Positions 27,846 to 39,318 are shown, numbered from the stretch's first letter. The stretch: 64,000 nt of DNA from Lytechinus pictus (GCF_037042905.1 NC_087245.1:27778001-27842000), one strand, 5' to 3'. The notes: generated by a model not told the origin, from the sequence alone. Numbers and translations: made by a program.

Positions 27846-28475
27846 TGGCTGTCGGATCTTTAAAACATGCTCTAGAATTTTTATGGGAAAGGAATTCACT
27901 TCAGTTTAGTCACCAGATTTGTGTTGCATGTCTTGTCTCGTTTTTTTTTTTATTCCCACAATCATATCTCTTGAGTTGATTATTAAGCCAAAGTTGAAAA
28001 TTGACTGTCCTACCGTATTGTTGAAGCATTGATAATTTTTTGTTTTCTTTTCGAAAAAAACCCAACAGATGTTGCTAGTGGTGCTGTTTACCTGCTCTCT
28101 CTTGTCAGTAATGCCTTCATAAGCAGATGTCTAAATTGAAGTTTGAATGAAGAAAAAATCAGAAAACCAGTATAGCCATTCAGTGGAAAACTAAATACAA
28201 GTTAATCAGTTGGATATTGTTTTATACTCTGATAACCTATAAGAAGGTGAGGATCTTTCTAAGCATGAAAAATATGGCATCTTTGAGATAAATTTACAAA
28301 TGCGACTCTGAAAGTATAACTGGATGAAACTCAAGTGGTGAATATACATGTACTCCAACAGTCTTATGATTAATGTGTAAATAATAAACTCTGTTCTCGA
28401 TGTGGTATGAATGTGATATATTTTCTGTGATGTCAAAAGTCAATTTCTAAAACTGATGGGAATTGAATTAAATCA

Positions 28476-28947
28476 TTTTTGTCTTGCCTGCAGAGCAAGA
28501 CTGTAGGCACTGCTTCTCCAACGGCGGCGTCAACATTGAAATCTCAACCAAAGGTTAAGTTTTTGAAATGTCATCATAACTTAAAAAGTATAATGGACCA
28601 AGTTCATGAAAGCTAGCCATCAAGTATTACTGAAAATCCTGCCCGAGTTTCATGTCACATGACAAAGTTCAAAGGTCATTTAGGGTCAATGAACTTAAAA
28701 CATGTTGGGGGAATCAACATCAAAATCTTGTCCAAAGATTAAGTTTTTTAAATGTCATCATAACTTAGAATGTATATAGACCTAGTTCATTAAATTTGGA
28801 AATAAGGGTAATCAAGTATTGCTGAACATTCTACCTGAGCTTCAGGTGAATAATTGTGAATAATTATTCTATTGTCGTTTTCATTCAGCACTGCTGCTAT
28901 ATTTAATTGCATAATGCAGGCGAGTCTGCCAGAGGCTGTCCACTTGT
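28476..28947 (+). mobile_element. Dispersed repeat family R1, copy 1
   Basis: Starts TTTTTGTCTTGCCTGCA followed by ACTGTAGGCACTGCTTCTC and GGCGGCGTCAAC. It contains AAATGTCATCATAACTTA twice and CAAAGGTCATTTAGGGTC. It ends TGCAGGCGAGTCTGCC then GGCTGTCCACTTG. The same start and end occur at 44842-45701 and inverted at 40697-41326; a 5'-truncated copy is at 55410-55672. GTCTCRCCTGCAT near both ends in inverted orientation gives subterminal inverted repeats. Confidence 0.7.
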
Positions 28948-29707
28948 TGTAATGGTTGGTCAAGACTCCAAAGATGTTGGTCGGTTCTAGGACAATTACC
29001 CCCCCCCCCCCGGACAATTACCCCCAGAAAATCCCCCCTTCTCTCCGGCATCAATGTTAGAATTAAGCGGGACCCATTGTAAGTTTTGGTTGGTGTCACA
29101 GGTTTTCGAAATATTTTCTACTTTATTTTACGTTAATAACTTTTTCTTTCTCTTTTATATTGCTCTTTCTCCTGTTCTCTCACTTTCTTCTTTTTTCCTT
29201 GCTCTTTCCTTTTTTCTTCCTTTTCTGCCTTTTTCTTCCTTTTTTTTTGTTTAGCGGCACCTTCTGCATCATGAAAAATAGGGGGGGGGGGGGATTGCAC
29301 CCAAAACCTCCCGTTTGGCTATGCATATATACATCAGAAAATGTGTAAACTGGCCCTCATACTAAGTTTTCATAGAACAATTGAACACTATTAGTCATAA
29401 TAATCACAAATGCTGAATATCTCTGATTCCAACTGATCTGATTTTTAAAAATTTATTTTGGGTTTAATTTCAGGAAAGAAATCAGGCAAATAGATAAAAC
29501 GTAAAAAATACACCTTCATAGGTAAAAATATTGAAAGTCGATTACGCAACTATCAACACTAACACTGTCAAGTAGGACCTATAAACCTGTTATTTTAAAA
29601 CAATTCAAGAAGCTAAGAAGCTGAGAATTATGAAAAAATAGGTGCACATTCCAGATTAAGATGTGGCTTTATAATTTAATACAGTAAGCTAAAAAACTTT
29701 ATGCAAA

Positions 29708-29790
29708 GATAATACACAAGAACACCTTGTAATTTTACCATTTAGGCCCTAAATTGTAAAATTACAAGGTGTTTTTGTGTGTATTATTCT
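29708..29790. repeat. 83-bp near-perfect palindrome (hairpin MITE)
   Basis: ATAATACACAAGAACACC and the following TTGTAATTTTAC pair with GTAAAATTACAAGGTG and TTTTTGTGTGTATTATT across a short centre containing TTTAGGCCCTAAA, itself palindromic. The whole sequence can extrude as one stem. No coding content. Confidence 0.75.
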
Positions 29791-29939
29791 TGGGTGAAAG
29801 CAATTAAACATTAAGAAGGAAATTAAGTACCAAAATTACTAAATTGTAAACAATATGACACGATCAAATACAGTGTTTTTTCCATACAAATTGGCAATCA
29901 TGATAAGGTGCATTTTAAGGATGGTTAGTAAGAATTTAT

Positions 29940-30430
29940 AAAGAAGTAGGCCTTTGCAAATCAAATAATGCGACCGAGCAGCGTGAGCTGAAAATATTAA
30001 TATTTAGACCTTGAAATGGACATTTTACAGAGCACTTTAAAAAATCAATTTGTAAATAAAAAAATAATGAAAGCTCAGTATCCGAGATGAAATATGTTTT
30101 GTATATTGACTTCAAAACTTGATATTTTAAGCTCCATATCAGCCTATATTGAGCAAGATATGAATCTCATCGAAAAGGCAATGCAAGCGGGAAGCGTGAG
30201 CGAAAATTTTATATAGTGACACAAAAAGAAAGTCTTCTCTTCACTTTATATTATTCACTCCTCTTCCTCTCTTTTTCCTCTTCTGTTTTCTTCTATCTTT
30301 CCCCTTCTTTTTTTTTTTCTTTCTTTCTTCCCCCTTTTGTTCTTGCTCCGTCAATTTTTTCAGGGGGGGGGGGGACAAACCAAATCTCAGGGAGGGGCAC
30401 CTGGCCCCCCGTATATATATGCCACTGCGA
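29940..30430 (-). mobile_element. Truncated copy of the CGCG-motif transposon family
   Basis: Read in reverse it matches in order the 5' part of the element at 39843-42733: CCCC-rich end, a long pyrimidine/purine tract (30235-30345), then AAGCGTGAGCGAAAATTTT, GACTTCAAAACTTGATATTTTAA, AAGCTCAGTATCCGAGATG, TTACAGAGCACTTTAAAAA and CAGCGTGAGCTGAAAATATT. The right part of the family is missing. No target duplication determined. Confidence 0.55.
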
Positions 30431-30824
30431 AGATTGCCAAAACGAATGATCTTACGCTACGATGACATACAAATTATGATCGAATTCCGGGTTTCGTAAA
30501 GATTTGTAGATGGAGCTCACTTTTACAGCTTTCTTACTGCGTTTGTTTGATTCCAAGATACTCGATAATGCCTTGAGTACTTACGCCAAACGCCGACCTA
30601 TGGTTCAATTGAATTCAATCTTTATTTCGCAAATAGGATAACAATACAAAGGAACATCAAATAATGTGATTAAAGCTTTCGTGAAGGCTATAAGAAACCT
30701 GTAAGGCTGGATCGCCAAAACATCAGGGTGACCAGATTTCACAAAATGAAATACGGGACAATCGACAAAAAAAGATCAACAAAGAAGGCTACACACTACA
30801 CAGTGTTAGACTTGTGAAAAAAAT

Positions 30825-31590
30825 ATGAATAACTGGAAGAGAGGGTGAACAAAAGAATGAAGGAGATAAAGATAAGACGAAAGAAAAGTGATGAATTGAG
30901 AAGAAAGAAAGAAAAAAATTAAGGGTAAAATGAAAGGAAAAAGAATAAAGAAAATTATAATAAAAGAAGAATGAAAGAAAGAATAAAAGAGAGAAAAAAA
31001 TTCAGTCATTCTTTGAATTGAATATACAAAGAAAGAAAGGAAGGGAAGATGAATACATGTTTGAGAGACAAAATAAAGGAGAGAAAGAACAAAAAAGAAA
31101 GTAAGAAAAAGGAGGAGGAAAGAAAGAATGAAGGAAAGAAATATGTTTCCTTCATTCTTTGAAAGAAAGAAACAAAGAAAGAAGAAAAATAGGAAGGGAG
31201 GAGGGAAGGAAGGAATTAGGGGAGGGAGGGAGGGAGAGAAAGAATAAGGGAAATAATTAGAAGGAAAATTAAATAAAGAATGAAAGAAAGGAGGAAAGAA
31301 TGAAAAAAAAAAAAACAATGGAAGGAGAGAAAGATGAAAAGGGAGAAGGAAGTAAAAAAAAAGTTTAATTAGGAAAGAAAGAATGAAGGAAATAAAAAAA
31401 GAAATTTGATAAAAAAGGCAGGCAACAAAAAGGAGGAAAGAAATAAAAATGAATAGAGAGAAAGGATCAGGAAAGACAAATAGGAAATAAAGATAGATGG
31501 AACAAAAACGGGCAGGCAGGATTGAGGATAGAAGGATGAAGAAAGGATAGAAAATAAAGAGAGAGGAAAAAAAATTCAAACTTCAAGCAA
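30825..31590. repeat. Long purine-rich low-complexity tract (plus strand G/A)
   Basis: Nearly all bases on the plus strand are A or G, in variants of GAAAGAAAGA, GGAGGAAAGAA and AGGGAGGGAGGGAG. The 257-codon minus-strand frame across it encodes only Phe/Leu/Ser/Ile runs and is the by-product of this composition. Polypurine tracts of this kind can form triplex (H-DNA). An adjacent TE polypurine arm in the family at 39843 suggests expansion from a transposon-borne seed. Confidence 0.8.
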
Positions 31591-31795
31591 ACAAAAAACG
31601 ATCTAATCATCTAACAAAAATCATGATATTTGGTGTTTTTCAAATATATTTTAAAAATTTTAATAAATCTAAAATGTTTTAGAAATGAATAAAATTTCAA
31701 AGTGAAACATTGTCAACTTAAAAAATAGATGAAACATCGCGTATGGCACGCTACGGAGCCCGAGAGGGGACATGCATGAACATTTTTTTTTAGTA

Positions 31796-32276
31796 AGTCG
31801 TTCCCACCACTTATAAGTCGTTACCACCACTTATAAGTCGTTACCACCACTTATAAGTCGTTACCACCACTTATAAGTCGTTCCCACCACTTATAAGTCG
31901 TTCCCACCACTTATAAGTCGTTACCACCACTTATAAGTCGTTCCCACCACTTATAAGTCGTTACCACCACTTATAAGTCGTTACCACCACTTATAAGTCG
32001 TTCCCACCACTTATAAGTCGTTCCCACCACTTATAAGTCGTTCCCACCACTTATAAGTCGTTCCCACCACTTATAAGTCGTTACCACCACTTATAAGTCG
32101 TTACCACCACTTATAAGTCGTTCCCACCACTTATAAGTCGTTACCACCACTTATAAGTCGTTCCCACCACTTATAAGTCGTTCCCACCACTTATAAGTCG
32201 ATACCACCACTTATAAGACGATACCACCACTTATAAGTCGTTCCCACCACTTATAAGTCGTTCCCACCACTTATAA
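31796..32276 (+). repeat. 20-bp tandem array, about 24 units, upstream of the transposase
   Basis: Unit TTMCCACCACTTATAAGTCG, with M either A or C and otherwise almost no variation until the last few units (ATACCACCAC, AAGACG). Each unit holds the palindrome CTTATAAG. The array ends about 25 bp before the transposase ATG at 32303, so it occupies its promoter/5' leader. Arrays like this near a transposon end often act as transposase-binding sites. Just left, about 31750-31775, CTACGGAGCCCGAGAGGGG may mark an element terminus; its mate was not found. Confidence 0.9.
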
Positions 32277-32302
32277 CTCTGTTCTGACCATTTTAGCCAA
32301 AA

Positions 32303-34032
32303 ATGGATGAACGAGAGCAAGAACGAAATACAGTGATAAAGATATGCTTTGAAATGGGACTCATGTACAAAGACATAGTTACGATTCTTGCCACAGAGTG
32401 TGGAATTGTAATTTCTTTCCGTCATTTGAAAAGGCTGCTCAGACAGCATGGCCTGTCAAGGAGAAAAAACTACAGTGACATCGGTGAGGTTGTAGACTTT
32501 ATTCTAAAGCAGGTCGAGGGATCGTGTCGTCTGCATGGCTACCGATGGATGTTTGAAAAATGTCGGGCACATCATATCAATTGTAAAAAGGAAGATGTAA
32601 GGATAATCCTTGGAGTTGTCGACCCAGAAGGGACAACTCAGAGGAGAAGGAGAAGACTGAGGCGACGTCAGTATTCATCCAAAGGGCCAAACTTTTTGTG
32701 GCATCTGGACAGCTACGACAAACTGAAAGCATTTGGAATATGCATTAATGGCTGCATCGATGGGTTTTCCAGGAAAATAATGTGGATGAACGCCTACCAC
32801 ACTTCATCAGACCCGAAGGTGATTGGAGGGTACTACATAGAAAAGGTGTCAGACATCGGAGGATGTCCATCTGTTGTACGTGGGGATCTAGGTACCGAGA
32901 ATGGATATGTGCGTGACTTTCAAAGGTTCTTCCGTGAGGACGACGAAGATGGCATGGCGGGCATTCGCAGTTATCTAGAAGGTCCAAGCACCGCCAATCA
33001 AAGGATCGAGTACTGGTGGTCCTTCCTTCGAAGGGAGTGCATGGAATTTTGGATCTATTTTTTTCGCCATTTGCAAGATGACGGTGATTTCATTGGCAAT
33101 TTCGTAGATGTCAATCTCCTACGGTTTTGTTTCTTACATCTTATCCAGGTAAGAGCAATGGCAATTTTTACCTCCATTTTAGATTTGCATGACCATCGAC
33201 CAAAATTAAGAATCAGAAATTAAGATTAGAAGAAAATCTTTAACTTTACTTTATAATATCATATAGATCTAGGCCTTTAATTGTTCTTTTACAGTGATCA
33301 ACTTTTTTGTTCGCACTGCAAATGAATTGAAGCAGCGCAAGGATCTGGTTCTGGACATTTGAGAATGTCGATCCCCAAGAAGTAACGAAGTTTGATATTG
33401 ATCAAACTTTCAAAAGGATCAATGTAAAAAAAAAGTTGGGGCGTTTTTGCAGGGTAGCTTTGCCCCCCCCCCTCCAAAGGGTCAGGGGTGCTGCTCTCAG
33501 GGGCCTGATTTAATATAGCATTTAGTAACCGAAGCCATAGATGTTTAATCATGCTTCAGTGCCGAATAGAATATTGCCAAACATTTTACATTTTAATTTT
33601 CATGTTTCCTCCCTTAATGTGTCTTTTGTTGACGGTATACTGGTTTATGCTTAAAATATTAAATGACGCCGTTTTATCTCTTTCCCATCTCAATTGCAGG
33701 CTGAGCTTGATGAAGTGGTAGATGTATGGGATCGGCATCTCATTAGACCATCGAGGAACGTCCAAGCTCCTAGCGGCCGCCCAAACATTATGTTCAACTT
33801 GCCGTCTTTGTACACTACAAGAGATTATCTGCATGGTGTGAGCCAGGAACGTATGCAAGCATGCAAAGAGGAATGTGTTTTCAGAAAAACAATACCATGT
33901 GATGAAGACATCTTTGAACTCTGTTGCATCGTGATGAATGAAGTTGGGTACGAGTATCCAAGAGACCGACACGGTGCTCGACTTCTTTATGTAGCTCTTC
34001 GACGTGAGATAACACACTTGCTTAACAATTAA
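32303..34032 (+). CDS. Intact two-exon DDE transposase / integrase-core protein (IS3EU-like)
   Basis: Exon 1 32303-33148, donor GTAAGA; exon 2 33700-34032, acceptor TTGCAG; phase 0; joined 392 aa without any stop. The N-terminal region (about 5-60) looks like a helix-turn-helix, followed by the IS3-like VEGSCRLHGYRWM (71-83) and a basic RRRRRLRRR stretch (114-122). The integrase core shows an acidic triad in the expected order: D136 in WHLDSYDK, D195 in RGDLGTEN and E236 in QRIEYWWSFLR. Exon 2 holds the C-terminal DVWDRHLIRPSRN and GRPNIMFNLP region shared by eukaryotic integrase-core proteins. Such proteins belong to IS3-related DNA transposons, cutting and joining DNA with two metal ions. 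Intactness suggests recent activity or domestication. The 551-bp intron carries another repeat fragment (33430-33510). Superfamily name is from memory. Confidence 0.85.
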
Positions 34033-34974
34033 TTCTGTCTGAAGGTGCAGCAGCTATAGGTTCAAACCAACTTAACCAAGGAATACAAACAATACCTGTT
34101 CATGTGGGTGTGTTTTAAGTTTTTCATTTTTTGTTCTTAAGGAAATAAGCATAGTCTAATTGCCTTCTCGCCAATCATTGGTTTTGTACACAGTTTGACC
34201 TAGATTATCTGGCCACTATCTGGCAAGGAATTTTTTTTTCCTCACTCTTTGCTTCAAGATTGAGGGAAAGTTTCTTACTTTGTTTTATTTAAATTTTGTA
34301 CAAACAAAATGAAACAAGTCTGGAACAAAAGCTTGCCATTTAAATGTATAAGTTTGTTCATATACCAGTTTAATTAAGTAATAGGATATGCTCTATATAG
34401 AGACATGTTGTCTAGGACTTGTCTCTCATATATGGCCAAATCAATTATCTGGATGAAGGCCGGTCCCGACCAGATAACCGAGGTCGAACTAAAATAATTC
34501 AGCAATGAGTCAATGGAGGTTTACATTCCAAAGTGATGGACAAGTATTGATTTCTTGTAACTTTTTATTGAAAGTAGAAAAAAGATTGACACAGATCTCG
34601 GTACAAAATCTATAAGGACTACATAGGCACTCTGTAGGCATCTTAAGCATTTTATTGAAGTTTTTCATACTCAACTTTCTTACTGCTTTGTTCGCCTTGG
34701 ACATATTGTAATTGTTCTGTTCATGTCATATTACTACATGTAATTAAATCAACTTGATTATCTTCCAGACTTGCCTTTGATGTTCTATGTGTTATACATA
34801 CAACTCGGACTCATGGACTCAGTAGCATTATGGCACTGCATGGGCCAGCAGCTGTGGGTATGCGTTACTTGTGACCATCTAATTAAGGCCCCAAAGTTTA
34901 AAACAAAAAACATATATTGACCCTATATGGAAAGTGGCACTGAACCAAACAAATTTACTGTGGACTGTGGAGCC

Positions 34975-35695
34975 CTACAAGTACATGGTTATTTTCAAGA
35001 TTGGTAGATAGTGAAACACAGCAAAATGAAAGTCGTATCATTAATTCTTCTTAAACCAACTTGTTCCAATAACATATTTAAGTAAACAAAAGAAAATTCT
35101 CTGGTTTTTTATAATATGCCTTGGACCAATAACAATAAAACACAAAAAACGCCATAAACGTTCTTTCACTATGGTCATTTGGTCCAGTTAACAACATGAA
35201 GGATTCTCTTGGTACTTTATGATATGCCTTGACCAAACAACATTAAAACACAACACCATAACTGTTCTCAAAGCAGTTCGCCTACCTACCATGTTCATGG
35301 TTATTTGCAAGATTGGTAGATAGTCGAAACACAACAAAATGAAAGTCCTAATAACCCGTTGAAGACTAGTCCTGATTATACTCCGGCTGGGGTCTACGGG
35401 AAATGTGTGTTATAGCAAAATAAGCTCGTCTTCAACGGGTCAATTCTTCTTTAACTAACTTTTTCCAATAATATACCGTAAAGTAAACGAATTGAAGGTT
35501 CTCTTGGTTCTTCATTATATGCCTTGGACCAATAACATTAGAACACAACACCATATTAAACCCATTTGATCCGAATAAAACATGGCATGAAGGTTCTCTT
35601 GGATCTTCACGATACATGTATATCCTTGGGTCCAACAATAAAACACACCACCCTGAATGTTCTTTTCATGTCACTTCATAAACCCACTTAATCCA
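34975..35695. repeat. Direct duplication of ~310 bp with internal shorter repeats
   Basis: Copy A (about 34975-35275) and copy B (about 35285-35695) both contain ATTGGTAGATAGT, AACACAGCAAAATGAAAGT (or close), CCAATAAYATA, TATGCCTTGGACCAATAAC and ACACAACACCATA. Inside each, a GAAGGTTCTCTTGG plus ATATGCCTTG block is itself repeated. Copy B carries a MITE insertion at 35354-35440 that copy A lacks. A looser relative continues towards 36330 (GAAGGTTCTCTTTAAG). Confidence 0.7.
35354..35440. mobile_element. 87-bp MITE with ACCCGTTGAAGAC termini
   Basis: Starts ACCCGTTGAAGAC and ends GTCTTCAACGGGT, a perfect 13-bp terminal inverted repeat. It interrupts copy B of the 310-bp duplication; copy A (around 35025-35045) has the uninterrupted version, an empty-site comparison supporting insertion. 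Confidence 0.75.
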
Positions 35696-37350
35696 ATATC
35701 CTTGAACACCGGGGGGGGGGGGGTACACGCCTAGTAAGGTATACACAGGAGTGTGACGCTCTAATGGGCGACTTTTTGGCCAAAAAAATTATACTATATA
35801 TTTTTGCCCATTTCGTCGATAAATTGCACAAAAAGGTAATTATTCTTAATAAAACCCCTAATAATGGGTTCCCTTCTCCGCCAAAATGAACCTTAAAAAT
35901 GGGTTGGGTTTTGCGGCTTCAGCGACACACTCCCATCAGAACCAAATCTGAGTCCCCCCCCCCCCCCCTTGGGTTTTAACATCATATTATGACTGTTCTG
36001 TGTTTCTTTGTGGAATTCCTGGGTCTAATATGATTTAAACTCAAAACAGTGAACCAAAATTCACTTGTTAATTAAACAAAGATGGGTTCTCTTCTATAGA
36101 AACATCATGTTAAAAAAAGCCCATTTATACAATGAAAACAAGGGAAAATCTTGACAAGAAGAGCCAATATCAAAACAAAGTGCAAAGTGTATCAAAATGT
36201 ACAAAATATTTGGCATATTATAGTCATTGAATTTAACACCATCATTGTACAAAAACATTGATTGGTCCTACATTAATTTAATTCAAAATGAAGGTTCTCT
36301 TTAAGTGCTTTGAACATGATATGCCTTGTATCATGTACATTTTAACAACAGATCATTTTAATTATAGGGTAGAATACCTCATTTCGATTACTAAAGAGTG
36401 AATCGACATAAAATCTACCTATTTTAAATTGGGGCTTTATTGCTGCACATACTTCTTTCTTTGGATTAGTTTTCAATTTTGTCTCTTTCTGATGTCAAAT
36501 ACCATTTTGATAAATTTGAGCTCATTATTAAAAGGAAAATTGAATAATGTACATACATCTATATTCATCCAATCAAAGCATATTCGGAGCAAGAAAAAAA
36601 ATGCAGCGGGAAGTGGTTGTCTCTATGGTAATGTTAGTAAACAGATTTTCCAAAAGTGACACAGAAGATTTGTTCACCTTTCACAAAAATCGTCTATGCC
36701 CACCAAAGAGTGAATGTAATGGCAAAATGAGATCATCACTGAATCACGCACACCCAAATTTATTTGAAATGGTGAAATACGTTTATACATTTGGTACCAA
36801 AGTTACTTGGGAAGCCATTTTCTGAGAGTACACTTTTGTGATACACTACATTGTATGTATAAATACCAGATTGATTTCTGCATATTAATTCATTCAATAT
36901 AATTTTTGGGTGTTTCAACACCATATCTGAAGCATGAAGATGTTTCATACTAAACCTTTGCAAATATGCACAATTGCTATCACTGCCATATGTCTCACAC
37001 CTACAAATTTCAAGCTAATTAATAAATGTAAACAATTAGAGAAGACAGCCTACTTTCATCTTCATAAAGCAATGAGTTGTTCTGAGGAAGTTTAATAAAG
37101 GACAAAAATAAAGGGTTTTCTGCAAAATGTAGTCAGGTAGTGTTATGTTTATGCTGCATATTTAATTAATGATGTATGCTGCGTACGGGAAGTCAACTTT
37201 GAACTTGAGTAAGCCTTCATGTTTCTCAAAGCCAATACACCGATATTTGACAGTTTCCCGCATTAATTTAAGATATAAAGCAACAAAATTCAAGATTAAA
37301 CTTGAAACTGTGCAGTACCCTGTAGGAAATGTACGAGTAACCAGTAGCCA
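35696..37350. other. Spacer between the transposase and HECT-like genes
   Basis: AT-rich sequence with a G run at about 35710-35722 and a C run at about 35954-35967. These flank a short stretch (35720-35960) that could be another degenerate inverted-terminus element. No convincing reading frame. It separates two convergent genes and could hold both 3' UTRs. Confidence 0.4.
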
Positions 37351-39192
37351 TTAACCAAAATCAAAGTTCATATATCCTGATGCTAATACACAATCCCACT
37401 CTTGGCGAAATTCCCGGTAACTTCCATAGGTACTTGGAAGTTCAAGAGTAGGCCCACATGTATGTGCCACTGGTCGCCTGTCTGCACCTTCTAGAGACGT
37501 GAATTGAACCATTATTTTGGAAACGCTCATCACTTCAGATCCTGTCAGAAAATGCATTAATTTTTTCAATCCTTTCTTGTCTTGCCCCTTAATGTACTGC
37601 ATGAGGAAACGCACCGAGTTTGACTCTTCCTGGTTGGATGGAATAGCTGAAAAGCTCTCACAGACTTTCTTTGTTGTAGGTTGGAGCTCTTGGTATATGC
37701 TGAGAACTACCGAGGGGGTTGGAAGCTTGCTTAACAACTGAGGAGTCACAACTTCCCTCATACACTGCATCGCATAGCTCCCGTTCTGGATGATGACCTT
37801 GTGTGCCAACTGGAACATAAGTGCTAATGATTCCCCTTCTTTTGGTATGGTATGCCCACCTTCTCGGTCAAGGAGGTCAACGAGTGCTTCATGCTCTTCC
37901 TCTGTTGTGTTTCCAGACAGTGCAGACTGAACACAAGCTCGATCTCCATCATTTAGGTAAAGCTTGAAAGACTCCATCAAAGTGTCAGGCAGGACTGCAT
38001 CTTCACCAAATAGCATGCCAATGACGAAAGCTGGTGCCATTCTAAGAGGGAAAATTTTGTGGTCTATGAATCCTTTCACAAGGATTCTTCCAACGGCTTT
38101 CCACTCTTCTGGCCCTAGTTCTGGGCACAAACCTGGAACTCTGAAATCTTCCCCATCAGCATACATTTCAAAAAATTGTTTCCAAAAGATTGTGTAAACA
38201 TCTCTCGACACTCCTTCTGCATCAATTCCAAGTTCGTCCACAAACTCGAATTTTAGAGGGGATGTCATCATATCAGGTGCTTTGAAAATACACAGGAGTT
38301 CAGTTATAACCATGCATCTGTGCAGCTTTACCAATGAATGCTTTTCCAACTCTTCTCCCAGAATTTGTAGACCTTGTGTTAGTAGTGGTTCCTCAATAGC
38401 AAGACCTTCAGTTCTTGAGGGTGGAGCATTGCTAGTGCTCGGTTGCTCATGATCGGACTCCATTTCCTGCTCCTGTTCTGGTTGTGGCACTAATTCAAAG
38501 ACGGTTAGATCAATTAATGACTCAATGGCAGTATGGCTAATACCCGTTTCCGGAGTCAACGGAATCATTGGTAATGTTTCATCCAAGTCCTCATCTGCCT
38601 CATCAGGATAGAATGAGATGTCTTCGTCAGTGTCATTGGATGTCTTGTGACTCTTTCCCTTCTTCTTTGAGCAAATATATATCCGCAACATTTTTACTTC
38701 TGTCTCTAGGTACAGATCTTCTACATTACCCTCGGAAAATAGCTTTCCTCGAAAATCTTCCACATGGAAATAGAAATCATCCACATGACCTCTGAATGAC
38801 ATATTATCTGGAAAGAAAAGTCTCCTCCCCTCCTTGATGACATCGCCAGCTGTTGCATTTTCCCCCAACTTTAGATGCCTCGTTCCACCACCCTTAGATG
38901 TTCGAATCTGCTTGTACTCCATACTGGCCATATCAAAGTCTTTCCACCCTATCTCCACCCTCCTTTCCTCTTTTTCTGCATTCCTGTTACCAATATTTTT
39001 CTTCTGAGATTTCTTGATCTTAATTTTTAATCTGTCTACCATTGATGGCTTTGCTGCTTTTGGTGATCTAGTAGAGCATGATGGCCCTGATTCACACTTG
39101 CAAAATGTTACCACTGCTACCCGGTCTCCATATGCTGGGGTGTACTCGGCAAGTTTCTTATCATCAAGCAATGGGATTATTTCCACATCAAC
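37351..39192 (-). CDS. HECT-domain E3 ubiquitin-ligase-like protein, 3' terminal exon
   Basis: One long exon: acceptor at 39193-39194 behind a strong pyrimidine tract, then 613 codons to TAA at 37351-37353. The frame has a stop immediately upstream of the acceptor and no early ATG, so at least one 5' exon is missing. Middle region: a VEIGWKDFD...GGGTRHL segment of the type seen N-terminal in transposon-associated HECT proteins, then an acidic Ser/Glu linker. The last ~320 residues are HECT-like: FVDELGIDAEGVSRDV (N-lobe), and the C-lobe RRPVAHTCGPTLELP with the thioester Cys codon at 37456-37458. HECT ligases accept ubiquitin on this Cys before passing it to substrates. It converges on the transposase gene at 32303. 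Such genes are commonly multi-copy and mobile-element linked (memory). Confidence 0.75.
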   Translation of the reverse strand, partial: VDVEIIPLLDDKKLAEYTPAYGDRVAVVTFCKCESGPSCSTRSPKAAKPSMVDRLKIKIKKSQKKNIGNRNAEKEERRVEIGWKDFDMASMEYKQIRTSKGGGTRHLKLGENATAGDVIKEGRRLFFPDNMSFRGHVDDFYFHVEDFRGKLFSEGNVEDLYLETEVKMLRIYICSKKKGKSHKTSNDTDEDISFYPDEADEDLDETLPMIPLTPETGISHTAIESLIDLTVFELVPQPEQEQEMESDHEQPSTSNAPPSRTEGLAIEEPLLTQGLQILGEELEKHSLVKLHRCMVITELLCIFKAPDMMTSPLKFEFVDELGIDAEGVSRDVYTIFWKQFFEMYADGEDFRVPGLCPELGPEEWKAVGRILVKGFIDHKIFPLRMAPAFVIGMLFGEDAVLPDTLMESFKLYLNDGDRACVQSALSGNTTEEEHEALVDLLDREGGHTIPKEGESLALMFQLAHKVIIQNGSYAMQCMREVVTPQLLSKLPTPSVVLSIYQELQPTTKKVCESFSAIPSNQEESNSVRFLMQYIKGQDKKGLKKLMHFLTGSEVMSVSKIMVQFTSLEGADRRPVAHTCGPTLELPSTYGSYREFRQEWDCVLASGYMNFDFG

Positions 39193-39318
39193 CTAATAAG
39201 AACAAACAAAAAGATAAAATCTTAGCTTTACTGATTATTTAATTAACATAAAATAATATGATATGATAGACACCTGGATATCTTCCCCAAAAGTCAATAT
39301 TGTGCACCACCCCCTGCA

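Noticed and set aside
28491..28555. Extra METTL1 exon after an acceptor-like CCTGCAG
   Set aside because: The sequence is the start of dispersed repeat family R1, found in three other places, and METTL1 already ends in frame at 27419.
30806..31579. 257-codon open frame on the minus strand
   Set aside because: Encodes only Phe, Leu, Ser, Ile and Pro runs and is a by-product of the purine-rich plus strand; no start context, domains or splice structure.
31796..32276. CRISPR-like array
   Set aside because: Units are a contiguous 20-bp tandem repeat without unique spacers, in a eukaryotic setting; it is a minisatellite.
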